Shown piece after piece: positions 50,890 to 59,149 of a stretch of 64,000 bases of DNA. Source of the stretch: Nitrobacter sp051535235. Lineage in GTDB: Bacteria; Pseudomonadota; Alphaproteobacteria; Rhizobiales; Xanthobacteraceae. Positions within the stretch are counted from its first letter, which is position 1; each line of letters opens with the position of its first letter. Where the stretch lies: the NCBI RefSeq assembly GCF_051535235.1, contig NZ_JBPPLZ010000002.1, positions 186,001 through 250,000 on the forward strand. The letters are read 5' to 3'. The position numbers were made by a program, and so were the translations under genes. The notes under the pieces were generated by a model. The model was not told the origin of the DNA and did no database searches. It saw only the letters and a list, made by a program, of their open reading frames with translations.

Positions 50890-51750
50890 ATGCGATTGAG
50901 CTTCCGCTCGGCGGCAATGGGAGTGGTGCTGGCGACATTGACGTCCGCCTCCGTGCAGACATCTCACGCGACTGAGAAGACCAATCCGCCCGCCGACCTC
51001 AAGGCGTTCCAGAAATATTTCACCGACAAGTTTCCCAAGCTGAAGCTGAAGGATTTCGTCAACGGGCCGTATTCGATGGATAAGGGCCTATACAAGCAGT
51101 GGAAGGAGAAGGAGGAGTTTCCTCCTTACGAATTCGCGCTCGCCGCCGGCAAGGAGATGTTCGAGAAACCGTTCAAGAACGGCAGGACCTTCGCGGACTG
51201 TTTCCCCCACAAGGGCGTCGGCATCCGGCAGAACTATCCCTATTTCGACGAGAAGCAGGGCAAGGTCGTCACGCTCGAACTCGCCGTCAATCAGTGTCTG
51301 GAAAGCAACGGCGAAAAGCCCTTGTCCTATACCAAGGACGAGATGGCCTCGGTGACGGCCTATATGGCGTTCACCTCGCGCGGCAAGCCGTTCGACATCA
51401 AGATCCCGAAAGACCCGCGGGCGCTCGCGGCTTACGAAAACGGCAAGCGCTATTTCTACACGCGGCGTGGCCAGCTCAATTTCTCCTGCGCCACCTGCCA
51501 TGTGCAGACGCCGGGCAACCACATCCGGGCCGAGGTTCTTGCGCCGGCGCTCGGTATTCTCAACGCGATGCCGATCTACCGCTCCGCATGGGGCGGCATG
51601 GGCACGACCAGCCGCCGCTTCACCACCTGCAACAGCCAGGTACGTGCGGTGCCGCTGACGCCGCAGGACGACGAATACCGCGATCTCGAATATTATCTGT
51701 CTTACGTCAGCAACGGGCTGCCGATTTCGGGACCGGGAGCGCGGCCATGA
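50890..51750 (+). CDS. soxA: Sulfur oxidation cytochrome SoxA (monohaem type)
   Basis: 286 residues from the ATG at 50890, preceded by GGAGAACAGAC. A signal peptide ends near TSHA. Only one haem motif is present, FSCATCHVQTPGN; the N-terminal site of dihaem SoxA is reduced to ADCFPHKG with its partner Cys in VNQCLESNG, probably a disulfide. The active-site Cys ligand is in RRFTTCNSQVRA, which becomes a persulfide in known SoxA. With SoxX it forms the c-type thiosulfate:SoxY conjugating cytochrome. It overlaps soxK by the ATGA arrangement. Confidence 0.95.
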   Translation: MRLSFRSAAMGVVLATLTSASVQTSHATEKTNPPADLKAFQKYFTDKFPKLKLKDFVNGPYSMDKGLYKQWKEKEEFPPYEFALAAGKEMFEKPFKNGRTFADCFPHKGVGIRQNYPYFDEKQGKVVTLELAVNQCLESNGEKPLSYTKDEMASVTAYMAFTSRGKPFDIKIPKDPRALAAYENGKRYFYTRRGQLNFSCATCHVQTPGNHIRAEVLAPALGILNAMPIYRSAWGGMGTTSRRFTTCNSQVRAVPLTPQDDEYRDLEYYLSYVSNGLPISGPGARP

Positions 51751-52073
51751 AAAGCAGCATGACGCGTCTTCCCGCCCTTGTGGCGCTTTCGATGCTCATG
51801 GCCGCGAGCGTGACATCGGTCCGCGCCGCGAGCAGCGAAGACGATTACAAGGCGGCTTATGCCACCGCCGAAGCGGCCAACAACGAAGCCGGCAAGCTGC
51901 GCAACCAGTGGACCACGGCAGTCGAGGCGCTGAAAGCCGCCAAGACCGCCGCCGCGGCTGGCGATTTCGACAAGGCGGTCGCGGAATCCAGGAAATCCGA
52001 AGCGCTGTCGAAGGCTGCGATCTTCCAGTCCAACGAGCAGAAGGACGCCTGGAGGAAGATGGAGATCCGCTGA
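51747..52073 (+). CDS. soxK: SoxXA-binding protein SoxK
   Basis: The ATG at 51747 overlaps the soxA stop by four bases and gives 108 residues. The open frame extends far upstream inside soxA, but this start is right. A signal peptide (ALVALSMLMAASVTSVRA, in part) precedes an all-helical Ala/Lys-rich mature part (KLRNQWTTAVEALKAAKTAA in part, then FDKAVAESRKSEALSKAA). This matches small SoxXA-binding subunits (SoxK, as in Starkeya and relatives), which stabilise or activate SoxXA. The position after soxA is the expected one. Confidence 0.85.
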   Translation: MKSSMTRLPALVALSMLMAASVTSVRAASSEDDYKAAYATAEAANNEAGKLRNQWTTAVEALKAAKTAAAAGDFDKAVAESRKSEALSKAAIFQSNEQKDAWRKMEIR

Positions 52074-52079
52074 ACGGCG

Positions 52080-52215
52080 TGATCGGATCAAGGCGTCATT
52101 GCGAGCTCGCCGCAAAATTGGCTCGTGCCAATTTTGCGCTGAGTGAAGCAATCCAGCGGCTACAGGGAGAACTGGATTGCTTCGTCGCTTCGCTCCTCGC
52201 AATGACGAACCGGGT
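52080..52215. repeat. Dispersed inverted repeat between soxK and soxB
   Basis: CGTCATTGCGAG (52094-52105) at the left and CTCGCAATGACG (to 52207) at the right are reverse complements. Inside, GCAAAATTGGC and GCCAATTTTGC form an 11-bp hairpin with a 4-base loop, and GCAATCCAG is mirrored by CTGGATTGC. It fills almost the whole gap, so the transcript would carry a large stem between soxK and soxB. Confidence 0.85.
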
Positions 52216-52241
52216 GATGTCGTAATGGCGAGGCTCGTTAT

Positions 52242-53981
52242 ATGACCCTCCGCCGCCGCGACCTCCTCAGAACCGCCGGCGCCGCTTGCCTCTCCAGCGC
52301 GCTGCCACGCATTGCCCGGGCAGCCAGCGATTCCGCGGTGTACGAGCTTGCAGGCTTTGGCAATGCGCGCATCCTGCACATGACGGACACCCACGCGCAA
52401 TTGCTGCCGGTGTTCTTCCGCGAGCCCAGCGTCAATCTGGGCATCGGTGCGATGCGCGGACAGCCGCCGCACCTGGTCGGCCGCGCCTTCCTCGATCGTT
52501 TCGGGATCAGGGCCGGCAGCGCCGACGCCTATGCCTTCACCTGTCTCGACTTCGATAAATCGGCCGCGCGCTTCGGCAGGCTCGGCGGCTTTGCCCATCT
52601 CAAGACCCTGATCGACCGGCTGCGCGGCGAGGCCGGTCCGAACAATTCGCTGCTGCTCGACGGCGGCGATCTGTGGCAGGGCTCGGGCCTCGCCAACGTC
52701 ATGCACGGCGCCGACATGGTGGACGCCGCCAACCTGCTCGGCATCGACGCGATGACCGGGCACTGGGAGTTCACCTACGGCGAGAAAACGCTGCGCGACA
52801 ATCTCTCCCGCTTCAAGGGCGAATTCCTGGCGCAGAACGTTTTCCTCACCGAGGAGGCCGCGTTCAACGATGCGCCGGCCTTCGATGCCGCCTCGAAGCG
52901 CGTGTTCAAGCCGGCGACGATCAGGGAGATCGGCGGTCACCGCATCGCCGTGATCGGCCAGGCCTTCCCCTATGTGCCGGTCGCCCATCCGAGGCGTTTC
53001 ACGCCGGACTGGACCTTCGGCATTCGCGAGGAGGAGCTGCAGAAACTGGTGCGGTCGCTGCGCGATGCCGACAAGGTCGATGCGGTCATTCTGCTGTCGC
53101 ACAATGGCATGGACGTCGACCTCAAGCTCGCAAGCCGCGTCAGCGGCATCGACGTCATCCTCGGCGGCCATACCCACGATGCCGTGCCGCAGCCCGTCCC
53201 TGTCGGCAATGCCGGCGGCAGGACGCTTGTCACCAATGCCGGCTCGAACGGAAAATTCCTCGGCGTGCTCGACCTCGATCTTGCCAAAGGCAAGGTCCGC
53301 GACATACGCTATCGGCTGTTGCCGGTGTTCTCCGAACTGATCAGGGCCGATCCTGCGATGGAAGCTCTGATCGAGAAGGTGCGCGCGCCTCATGCTGCGG
53401 CCTATGCCGAGAAGATCGCGACCACGGACCGCCTGCTTTATCGCCGCGGCAATTTCAACGGCACCATGGACAGCCTGATCTGCGACGCGCTGCGTGCGGC
53501 GTTCGATGCCGAGATCGCCTTGTCGCCGGGCTTCCGCTGGGGCACCAGCGTGCTGCCCGGACAGGTGACGATGGACGACGTGTTCGCGGAAACCGCCTGC
53601 ACCTATCCCGAGACCTACGTGCAGACCATGACCGGCCGCCAGATCAAGGATATTCTGGAAGACGTCTGCGACAATCTCTTCAATCCGGATCCCTACTATC
53701 AGCAGGGCGGCGACATGGTTCGTGTCGGCGGCCTCTCATATGCCTGCGCGCCTGCGGAGAGCGCCGGCCATCGCATCTCGGACCTGAAACTGGGGGATGG
53801 GCGCTCCCTCGAAGCCGGCAAGAGCTATAAAGTCGCCGGCTGGGCCTCGGTCAACAAGCAGGACGGCGCGCCGGTCTGGGACGTTTTCGCCCGTCATCTG
53901 CGTAACGGCATGACAAGCGGCGTCCGCCGCGATAGCGTGACGCTGAAAGGCGTCGACGGCAATCCAGGCCTCGCAGGATGA
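52242..53981 (+). CDS. soxB: Thiosulfohydrolase SoxB
   Basis: A 579-residue dimanganese enzyme of the 5'-nucleotidase family that hydrolyses sulfate from SoxY-bound thiosulfonate. A twin-arginine signal (LRRRDLLRTAGAACLSSALP) directs folded export. Metal motifs are MTDTHAQLLPVF, then LLDGGDLWQGSG, then GHWEFTYGEK and LLSHNGMDVDL, GGHTHDA. The Asn-His pair of ordinary nucleotidases (GNHE) is replaced by TGHWE, as in SoxB. The next gene overlaps its stop by four bases. Confidence 0.97.
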   Translation: MTLRRRDLLRTAGAACLSSALPRIARAASDSAVYELAGFGNARILHMTDTHAQLLPVFFREPSVNLGIGAMRGQPPHLVGRAFLDRFGIRAGSADAYAFTCLDFDKSAARFGRLGGFAHLKTLIDRLRGEAGPNNSLLLDGGDLWQGSGLANVMHGADMVDAANLLGIDAMTGHWEFTYGEKTLRDNLSRFKGEFLAQNVFLTEEAAFNDAPAFDAASKRVFKPATIREIGGHRIAVIGQAFPYVPVAHPRRFTPDWTFGIREEELQKLVRSLRDADKVDAVILLSHNGMDVDLKLASRVSGIDVILGGHTHDAVPQPVPVGNAGGRTLVTNAGSNGKFLGVLDLDLAKGKVRDIRYRLLPVFSELIRADPAMEALIEKVRAPHAAAYAEKIATTDRLLYRRGNFNGTMDSLICDALRAAFDAEIALSPGFRWGTSVLPGQVTMDDVFAETACTYPETYVQTMTGRQIKDILEDVCDNLFNPDPYYQQGGDMVRVGGLSYACAPAESAGHRISDLKLGDGRSLEAGKSYKVAGWASVNKQDGAPVWDVFARHLRNGMTSGVRRDSVTLKGVDGNPGLAG

Positions 53982-54442
53982 CCGACATGCTGACACGAAG
54001 GGGTGCGGTCGCAGCCGTTGCGGTTACGCTGGCGCTGCCGCCGGTCACGTTACTGGCGGAGCCTGCGCCGCTGCCCGGCAAACCCTTCGCCGAGCATCGC
54101 ATCGTCCTGCAATTGTCCGATGGCGATGCGAAGAAGCAGAGCCTTGTGCTCAGCGTCGCCAACAACCTGATCAAGGCCTACGATCCAGACAAGATAGCCA
54201 TCGAAGTCGTCGCCTTCGGTCCGGGCATCGACCTGCTGCGGACGGAAAACGCCAGCCGGGCCCGCGTCGAAAGCCTGATCGCCCAGGGCGTCAGGTTCGA
54301 CGTCTGCGTGAATACGCTCGACACCATCGAGCGCGAGACCGGCAAGCGGCCGGCCATCATCCCCTCCGCAACGCCGGTTCAGGTCGGCGTCGGACACATC
54401 CTGTCGCTCACGGAAAACGGTTACACGCTGGTCAGACCATAG
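53978..54442 (+). CDS. Exported DsrE-like protein 1
   Basis: A 154-residue protein whose start overlaps soxB by four bases. It has a twin-arginine-like N-terminus (LTRRGAVAAVAVTLALP). The mature domain has the DsrE/F fold: IVLQLSDGDAKKQSLVLSVANN (in part), then AIEVVAFGPGIDLLR, and a single conserved Cys in VRFDVCVNTLDTIE. DsrE-fold proteins carry sulfur on such a Cys or sense sulfur compounds; most are cytoplasmic, so export is notable. It is a paralogue of the next gene and probably serves periplasmic sulfur transfer with Sox, which is an inference. Confidence 0.82.
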   Translation: MTDMLTRRGAVAAVAVTLALPPVTLLAEPAPLPGKPFAEHRIVLQLSDGDAKKQSLVLSVANNLIKAYDPDKIAIEVVAFGPGIDLLRTENASRARVESLIAQGVRFDVCVNTLDTIERETGKRPAIIPSATPVQVGVGHILSLTENGYTLVRP

Positions 54443-54451
54443 GGAGTTGTT

Positions 54452-54904
54452 ATGCGCCGATTTCTTTGCCTTTTCGTCGCCGCCGGTGGCCTGTTGCTCG
54501 CACTCATCGGACACAGTTTCGCCGACGAAGCGAAGCACCACCTCGTGATCCAGGTCGACACCAACGATCGACATACCATGGACTTCGCGTTGACCAACGC
54601 CACCGACGTGATCCGGTACTATCAGGGCGTGAACCAGGCGGCAGTCGTCGAGATCATGGCATGCGGGCCGGGCCTCCACATGCTGCGCGAAGATACCTCG
54701 CCGGTGAAGGAGCGCATCAAAAACCTCAGCAAGATCCCACCCCCCAGCAAAATCCAGTTCTCGGCTTGCAACAACACCAAGGAGAGCATGGAGAAGAAGG
54801 AAGGCCGTCCGCTTGAGTTGCTGCCGGGAACGACGGTCGTGCCGCTGGGCATGGTGCGGCTGATGGAGTTGCAGGAGCAGGGCTGGAGCTATGTGCGGCC
54901 GTAA
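54452..54904 (+). CDS. Exported DsrE-like protein 2
   Basis: A 150-residue paralogue of the preceding protein, nine bases downstream. A signal peptide (LCLFVAAGGLLLALIGHSFA) precedes the same order of elements: HLVIQVDTNDRHTMDFALTN, then VEIMACGPGLHMLR, then IQFSACNNTKESME with the aligned single Cys, and a common end YVRP. It has one extra Cys (MACGPG) that the first copy lacks (VAFGPG). Tandem duplication and the shared position behind soxB suggest a paired or heteromeric role in sulfur handling. Confidence 0.82.
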   Translation: MRRFLCLFVAAGGLLLALIGHSFADEAKHHLVIQVDTNDRHTMDFALTNATDVIRYYQGVNQAAVVEIMACGPGLHMLREDTSPVKERIKNLSKIPPPSKIQFSACNNTKESMEKKEGRPLELLPGTTVVPLGMVRLMELQEQGWSYVRP

Positions 54905-55041
54905 CTCGCCTCATACCTGACGTCGCTCCCGCGAACGCAGGGACCCATACGTGGAGGACTCGCGGTTTGACAAAACGGCCGACGCAGCACACCCACAAAA
55001 ATGCCAGGGAGTACGGGTCGCGTGCGCGGGGACAGCTCGGC

Positions 55042-55542
55042 ATGAGAGCCACCGCTGCTGGAGTGATCGCGCTCGTCATGCTCCTTCCTGTTGCCGCCCA
55101 TGCCGGCGACGATGCGCTCGTCACCTACAAGTCGCTGACCCCGGACGTCGCGCTGGAAGCCGCGCAAAGCGCCATGAAGAAGTGTCGCGACGACGGATAT
55201 CAGGTTGCCGTGGCCGTGCTCGACCGCTTCGGCCAGCCGCAGGTGCTGCTGCGCGACCGTTATGCCGGCCTGCCGGCGGCCGACGTCGCCACCGCCAAGG
55301 CCTATACGGCGCTGAGTTTTCGCCGCGACACATCTGAACTGGCCAGGATGGTGCGCGACGGCCAAATGGATGCCGGTCTGGCGCGATTGCCGCGTATTGC
55401 GATGCTGGCCGGCGCGCTGGTGATCGAGACCGGCGGGACGCTTGTGGGCGGCATCGGCGTGGCCGGCGCGCCCGGCGGCGACAAGGACGAGGCCTGCGCG
55501 CGAGCCGGGCTCGATGCGATCCGCGACAAACTTGATTTCTGA
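55042..55542 (+). CDS. Exported GlcG/HbpS-family (DUF336) haem-binding-like protein
   Basis: 166 residues from the ATG at 55042 with GGGGA upstream; a TTG at 54967 behind GGAGGA is an alternative giving 25 more residues before the signal peptide (IALVMLLPVAAHA). The mature domain is GlcG/DUF336: ALEAAQSAMKKCRDDGYQVAVAVLD (in part), then FGQPQVLLRDRYAGL, then GGTLVGGIGVAGAPGGDKDEACA, shown in part. The family includes haem-binding HbpS and cobalamin-related enzymes. Members often occur with sox clusters. Its exact role is unknown. Confidence 0.82.
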   Translation: MRATAAGVIALVMLLPVAAHAGDDALVTYKSLTPDVALEAAQSAMKKCRDDGYQVAVAVLDRFGQPQVLLRDRYAGLPAADVATAKAYTALSFRRDTSELARMVRDGQMDAGLARLPRIAMLAGALVIETGGTLVGGIGVAGAPGGDKDEACARAGLDAIRDKLDF

Positions 55543-55630
55543 CTGGTTGTATTCGCGCGCCGGCAGCATAAATTGCTACGATACCGCCCGGACAAGGAAA
55601 ATTTGTACCGGCATTCAGGGTCGTGCGATC

Positions 55631-56671
55631 ATGATTTTCCGCCAACTCTTCGACAGTGTTTCCGGAACCTACAGCTATCTGATGGCAAGCCGCGCCGGCG
55701 GAGAGGCGCTGATCATTGATCCGGTGCTGGAGAAGGTCGACCGTTATTGCCAGTTGCTGCGCGAACTGGACCTCAAGCTCGTGAAGGCTGTCGACACCCA
55801 TCTTCACGCCGATCACGTCACCGGCCTCGGCGAACTGCGCGACCGCACCCATTGCGTCACTGTGATGGGCGAGCAGACCAGGGCCGACGTGGTCTCGATG
55901 CGCGTCGGCGACGGCGACAAGATCACGGTCGAGGGCATCGGCCTCGACGTGATGTACACGCCGGGGCACACCGACGATTCCTATAGCTACATGATGGGCG
56001 ACAGGGTCTTCACCGGCGATACGCTGCTGATCCGCGGCACCGGCCGCACCGATTTCCAGAACGGCAGCGCGCGCGCGCAGTACGATTCCATCTTCAACCG
56101 GCTTTTGAAACTGCCCGAGGAGACCATGGTGTTTCCCGCGCACGACTACAAGGGCGATACGGTCTCCACCATCGGCGAGGAGAAACGCCACAACCCGCGG
56201 CTTCAGGTTCGCTCGATCGACGAATACGTCGAACTGATGAACAACCTGAAACTGCCCAACCCCAAGCTGATGGACGTGGTGATCCCCGCCAACATGCATG
56301 TCGGCCTCAGGCAGGACGATCTGGCGAAACAGGGGCTCGCGCTGACGCCGCGTGAGGCGATCGCCCGGCTCGGCCAACCCGACATCCTCCTGGTCGATCT
56401 CCGCGAAACTCATGAGCGCGCCAAGAACGGCACGCTGGCCGGCGCATTGCATGCGCCGTATCCCGATATCGCCGACAGCCTGAAGCCCGGCGGCATGCTG
56501 CGGGAAGTCGCCGCCGCGACCGGGCGCCGCATCGTATTCTTCTGCGCATTCGGAGAGCGCTCGGCCATGGCCGTTACCGAGGCAAAGGAGGCTGGTCTTG
56601 CCAATGCCGCGCATATCGAAGGCGGGATCGACGCCTGGAAAAAAGCCGGCGGACCGGTGGTCGCGGTCTGA
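55631..56671 (+). CDS. Persulfide dioxygenase-rhodanese fusion
   Basis: 346 residues from the ATG at 55631; the upstream open frame overlaps the previous gene. The metallo-beta-lactamase part (1-235) is ETHE1-like: THLHADHVTG, then YTPGHTDDSYSYM, then FTGDTLLIRGTGRTDFQ and FPAHDYKG, ligating one Fe(II). The rhodanese part (about 250-346) has ILLVDLRE and the catalytic Cys in FFCAFGERSAM. Such fusions oxidise glutathione persulfide to sulfite and exchange sulfane sulfur with thiosulfate. It has no signal peptide, so it handles cytoplasmic sulfane sulfur next to the periplasmic Sox system. Confidence 0.93.
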   Translation: MIFRQLFDSVSGTYSYLMASRAGGEALIIDPVLEKVDRYCQLLRELDLKLVKAVDTHLHADHVTGLGELRDRTHCVTVMGEQTRADVVSMRVGDGDKITVEGIGLDVMYTPGHTDDSYSYMMGDRVFTGDTLLIRGTGRTDFQNGSARAQYDSIFNRLLKLPEETMVFPAHDYKGDTVSTIGEEKRHNPRLQVRSIDEYVELMNNLKLPNPKLMDVVIPANMHVGLRQDDLAKQGLALTPREAIARLGQPDILLVDLRETHERAKNGTLAGALHAPYPDIADSLKPGGMLREVAAATGRRIVFFCAFGERSAMAVTEAKEAGLANAAHIEGGIDAWKKAGGPVVAV

Positions 56672-56798
56672 ACGATCGGACACGCCAGGGCGAATGGAAC
56701 CTGGTCGTGAGGCAGATTGCTCACAAGTGACGTTCTGGTTCGGATCACGGAGCCTCGCAGCCACAGGCGAAGGGGTGGCGCTCCACTCGTATCCGGCA

Positions 56799-57266
56799 TT
56801 ATCCGGCGAGACCGTTTCGATTGCCGGAAAGGATATTGAGTTCGAGGCGCAGGCCGTCCGGGTCTGACAGCTCCTTTTCGATCTCTGCATGAATATGCAG
56901 CCAGACCGGCACAGCCTTGGCCAGAACTGTCCGACCAGCCGGCGTCAGACGCAGCAAGCGCGCGCGCGCATCGGTCGGATCAGCCGCCCTCTTGATGAGG
57001 CGGCGGCGCTCCAGCGGCTTGAGATTGGCGGTCAGCGTCGTCCTGTCCATCGCCAGCAGCGCCGCCACGCTGCTGAGCTTCGGCGGCTCCGGCCGGTTGA
57101 GCGACATGAGCAGGGAAAACTGCCCGCTGGTGATGCCTGCCGGCTTCAATGCGAGATCGAAGCGGCGTGCGATCGCCCGCGCCGCTCGCTGTGCATGAAG
57201 GCACAGGCAGGTGTCGCGCACCAGCAGCGTGGTTTCGAAAGGAACTGGCATCTGTCGGGTTGACAT
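56799..57266 (-). CDS. MarR-family transcriptional regulator
   Basis: A 155-residue winged-helix repressor: ITSGQFSLLMSLNR, then KLSSVAALLAMDRTTLTANLKPLERRRLI (in part) as the recognition helix, then DARARLLRLTPAGRTVLAKA with the wing. It has two Cys (DTCLCLHAQR) near the N-terminus, which might sense redox or thiol-reactive compounds. It is divergent from the PhnB-like gene, with a perfect 12-bp palindrome between the starts, so it likely represses itself and that gene. Confidence 0.92.
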   Translation of the reverse strand: MSTRQMPVPFETTLLVRDTCLCLHAQRAARAIARRFDLALKPAGITSGQFSLLMSLNRPEPPKLSSVAALLAMDRTTLTANLKPLERRRLIKRAADPTDARARLLRLTPAGRTVLAKAVPVWLHIHAEIEKELSDPDGLRLELNILSGNRNGLAG

Positions 57267-57286
57267 TCATTCTCCGGCCACATTAC

Positions 57287-57298
57287 GTTGATATCAAC
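57287..57298. promoter_or_regulatory. Probable MarR operator palindrome
   Basis: GTTGATATCAAC is a perfect 12-bp palindrome in an AT-rich pocket. It lies 21 bp upstream of the MarR gene start and 64 bp upstream of the divergent PhnB-like gene. Position and symmetry fit an operator for the MarR dimer. Confidence 0.65.
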
Positions 57299-57361
57299 TT
57301 ATGCTTGGGGTCGTCAATCAACGTCTGTGCGAGCCGGGACCTCTGGATTAAAGGAGATATC

Positions 57362-57805
57362 ATGAAGATCGTGACCAGCCTCAGCTTCCATGGGCAGTGC
57401 CGCGAGGCATTCGAATTCTACGCCAAGGTCCTCGGCGGGAAAATCAAGGCGGCCATACCCTATAGCGATGCGCCGCCGGGCATGCCGATCGCGGACGAAT
57501 ACAAGACCTGGCTGATGCACTGCTGGCTTGACGTCGGCGATCAATCGCTGATGGGCGCCGACATGGACGTCAAATGGGCGTCCAACATCGACAAGCCCAA
57601 GAACGGTTTCGACGTCACCCTGCACACCAAGGAGATGACCGAGGCGCGGCGCTGGTTCGATCAACTATCCGAAGGCGGCAAGGCCGTTATGCCGTTCAAC
57701 GAGACCTTCTGGTCGCCCGGCTTCGGCACCCTGATAGACAAATTCGGCGTCCCCTGGATGATCAATGTCATCCCGTCGGCGGACTGGAAACCTAAGCAGG
57801 GCTGA
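57362..57805 (+). CDS. PhnB-like VOC-family protein
   Basis: 147 residues from the ATG at 57362, preceded by AAAGGAGATATC. The N-terminus SLSFHGQCREAFEFYAKVLGGKI, quoted in part, and the end PWMINVIP place it in the PhnB/3-demethylubiquinone-methyltransferase-like branch of VOC proteins, whose reaction is unknown. It is probably repressed by the divergent MarR protein. An MFS transporter follows 30 bp downstream and may share its transcript. Confidence 0.88.
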   Translation: MKIVTSLSFHGQCREAFEFYAKVLGGKIKAAIPYSDAPPGMPIADEYKTWLMHCWLDVGDQSLMGADMDVKWASNIDKPKNGFDVTLHTKEMTEARRWFDQLSEGGKAVMPFNETFWSPGFGTLIDKFGVPWMINVIPSADWKPKQG

Positions 57806-57835
57806 ACGCATCCCCGGGAGCGTCGGGCCAATCGC

Positions 57836-59044
57836 ATGAACAGTCTCTATCGCTGGGTGATCGTCGCGGCGGGCGGCCTTCTGGGTTGCGTCGCGATCGG
57901 CGCCATGTTCTCGCTGCCTGTGTTCCTGCGGCCGATGTCGCAGGAAACCGGGTGGTCCGTCACCGGCATATCCACGACCATGACGATCGGTTTCCTCGCC
58001 ATGGCGGTCGCCAGCATGGTGTGGGGCAACCTCTCCGACCGGTTCGGACCGCGCCCGGTGGTGCTCGCGGGCTCGATCGTATTGGCGGCGAGCCTCGCGC
58101 TCGCCAGCCGGGCGGAATCGCTGATCGCGTTTCAGTTTCAATTCGGCCTTTTGGTCGGCGCGTCGACCGCCGCTATCCTCGCGCCCATGATGGCCTGCGT
58201 GACCGGCTGGTTCGATACGCAGCGCGGTCTTGCCGTCTCGCTGGTCTCTGCGGGCATGGGCATGGCGCCGATGACCATGGCGCCGCTCGCGGCCTGGCTG
58301 ATCTCGATCCACGACTGGCGCAGTTCGATGTTGATCATCGCCGCTCTCGCCGCGGGGCTGATGGTTCCGGCGGCGCTGCTCGTGCGCCGTCCGCCGGCGC
58401 TGGAGGACGGCGGCTCGGCGATGGCTGCGGGCGAGCCGCAATCGGATCTGACCGTCAGGCAGGCGGTCCGTTCGCCGCAGTTCATCATCCTGATGCTGGC
58501 GAACTTCTTCTGCTGTGCCACCCATTCCGGTCCGATCTTCCACACCGTGAGCTATGCGGTGACCTGCGGAATACCGATGATCGCCGCGGTCTCGATCTAC
58601 AGCGTCGAGGGTTTCTCCGGCATGCTCGGCCGTATCGGATTCGGCGTCGCCGGAGACCGGTTCGGCGCACAACGCGTTCTGGTGATCGGACTCCTGGCGC
58701 AGGCCTTCGGCGTGCTCGCCTATGCTTTCGTCAGCGATCTCGATGGCTTCTATGCCGTGGCGGTGGTGGTCGGCTTCCTCTACGCCGGTACGATGCCGCT
58801 TTACGCCTTGATTATCCGCGAGAATTTTCCGCTGCGGATGATGGGTACGATCATCGGCGGCACGGCGATGGCCGGCAGCCTGGGAATGTCGATCGGCCCG
58901 CTGCTGGGCGGGCTGGTCTATGACCATTTCGGCAGCTATGCGCTGATGTATGTCGGCTCATGGGGCATGGGGCTGGTGGCCATGCTGATCCTGATGGCGT
59001 TCAGGCCGTTTCCGGGAAGGCGGCCGGAGATCGCTGTCGCGTAA
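57836..59044 (+). CDS. MFS transporter
   Basis: 402 residues with 12 membrane helices. The helix 2-3 loop motif is GNLSDRFGPRPVVLAG, repeated in the second half as GRIGFGVAGDRFGAQRVLVIG. Helix 5 has GMGMAPMTMAPLAAWLI. It resembles the oxalate/formate-antiporter-like and monocarboxylate group. With the MarR and PhnB-like genes it may form an inducible export or uptake unit; the substrate is not known. Confidence 0.9.
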   Translation: MNSLYRWVIVAAGGLLGCVAIGAMFSLPVFLRPMSQETGWSVTGISTTMTIGFLAMAVASMVWGNLSDRFGPRPVVLAGSIVLAASLALASRAESLIAFQFQFGLLVGASTAAILAPMMACVTGWFDTQRGLAVSLVSAGMGMAPMTMAPLAAWLISIHDWRSSMLIIAALAAGLMVPAALLVRRPPALEDGGSAMAAGEPQSDLTVRQAVRSPQFIILMLANFFCCATHSGPIFHTVSYAVTCGIPMIAAVSIYSVEGFSGMLGRIGFGVAGDRFGAQRVLVIGLLAQAFGVLAYAFVSDLDGFYAVAVVVGFLYAGTMPLYALIIRENFPLRMMGTIIGGTAMAGSLGMSIGPLLGGLVYDHFGSYALMYVGSWGMGLVAMLILMAFRPFPGRRPEIAVA

Positions 59045-59055
59045 AGTCCGATGTG

Positions 59056-59122
59056 CAGGCGAACCGGTACCCATCCTCGGGTCAAGCCCGAGGACATGCT
59101 TCGCTCGAAAACGCTATAGAGT
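59056..59122. repeat. Dispersed intergenic repeat, family B (copy 3, with insertion)
   Basis: GCGAACCGGTACCCAT and CTTCGCTCGAAAACGCTATAG match copies at 34481 and 40333. Between them lies an inserted hairpin, CCTCGGGTCAAGCCCGAGG. It separates the convergent MFS and LuxR-type genes. Confidence 0.75.
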
Positions 59123-59149
59123 TGGGGCCGTCGCCGAACGCCATTGAAA

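Noticed and set aside
55121..56890. Antisense frame over the GlcG-like and persulfide dioxygenase genes (589 codons)
   Set aside because: Shadow of GC-rich coding DNA with no recognisable domain.
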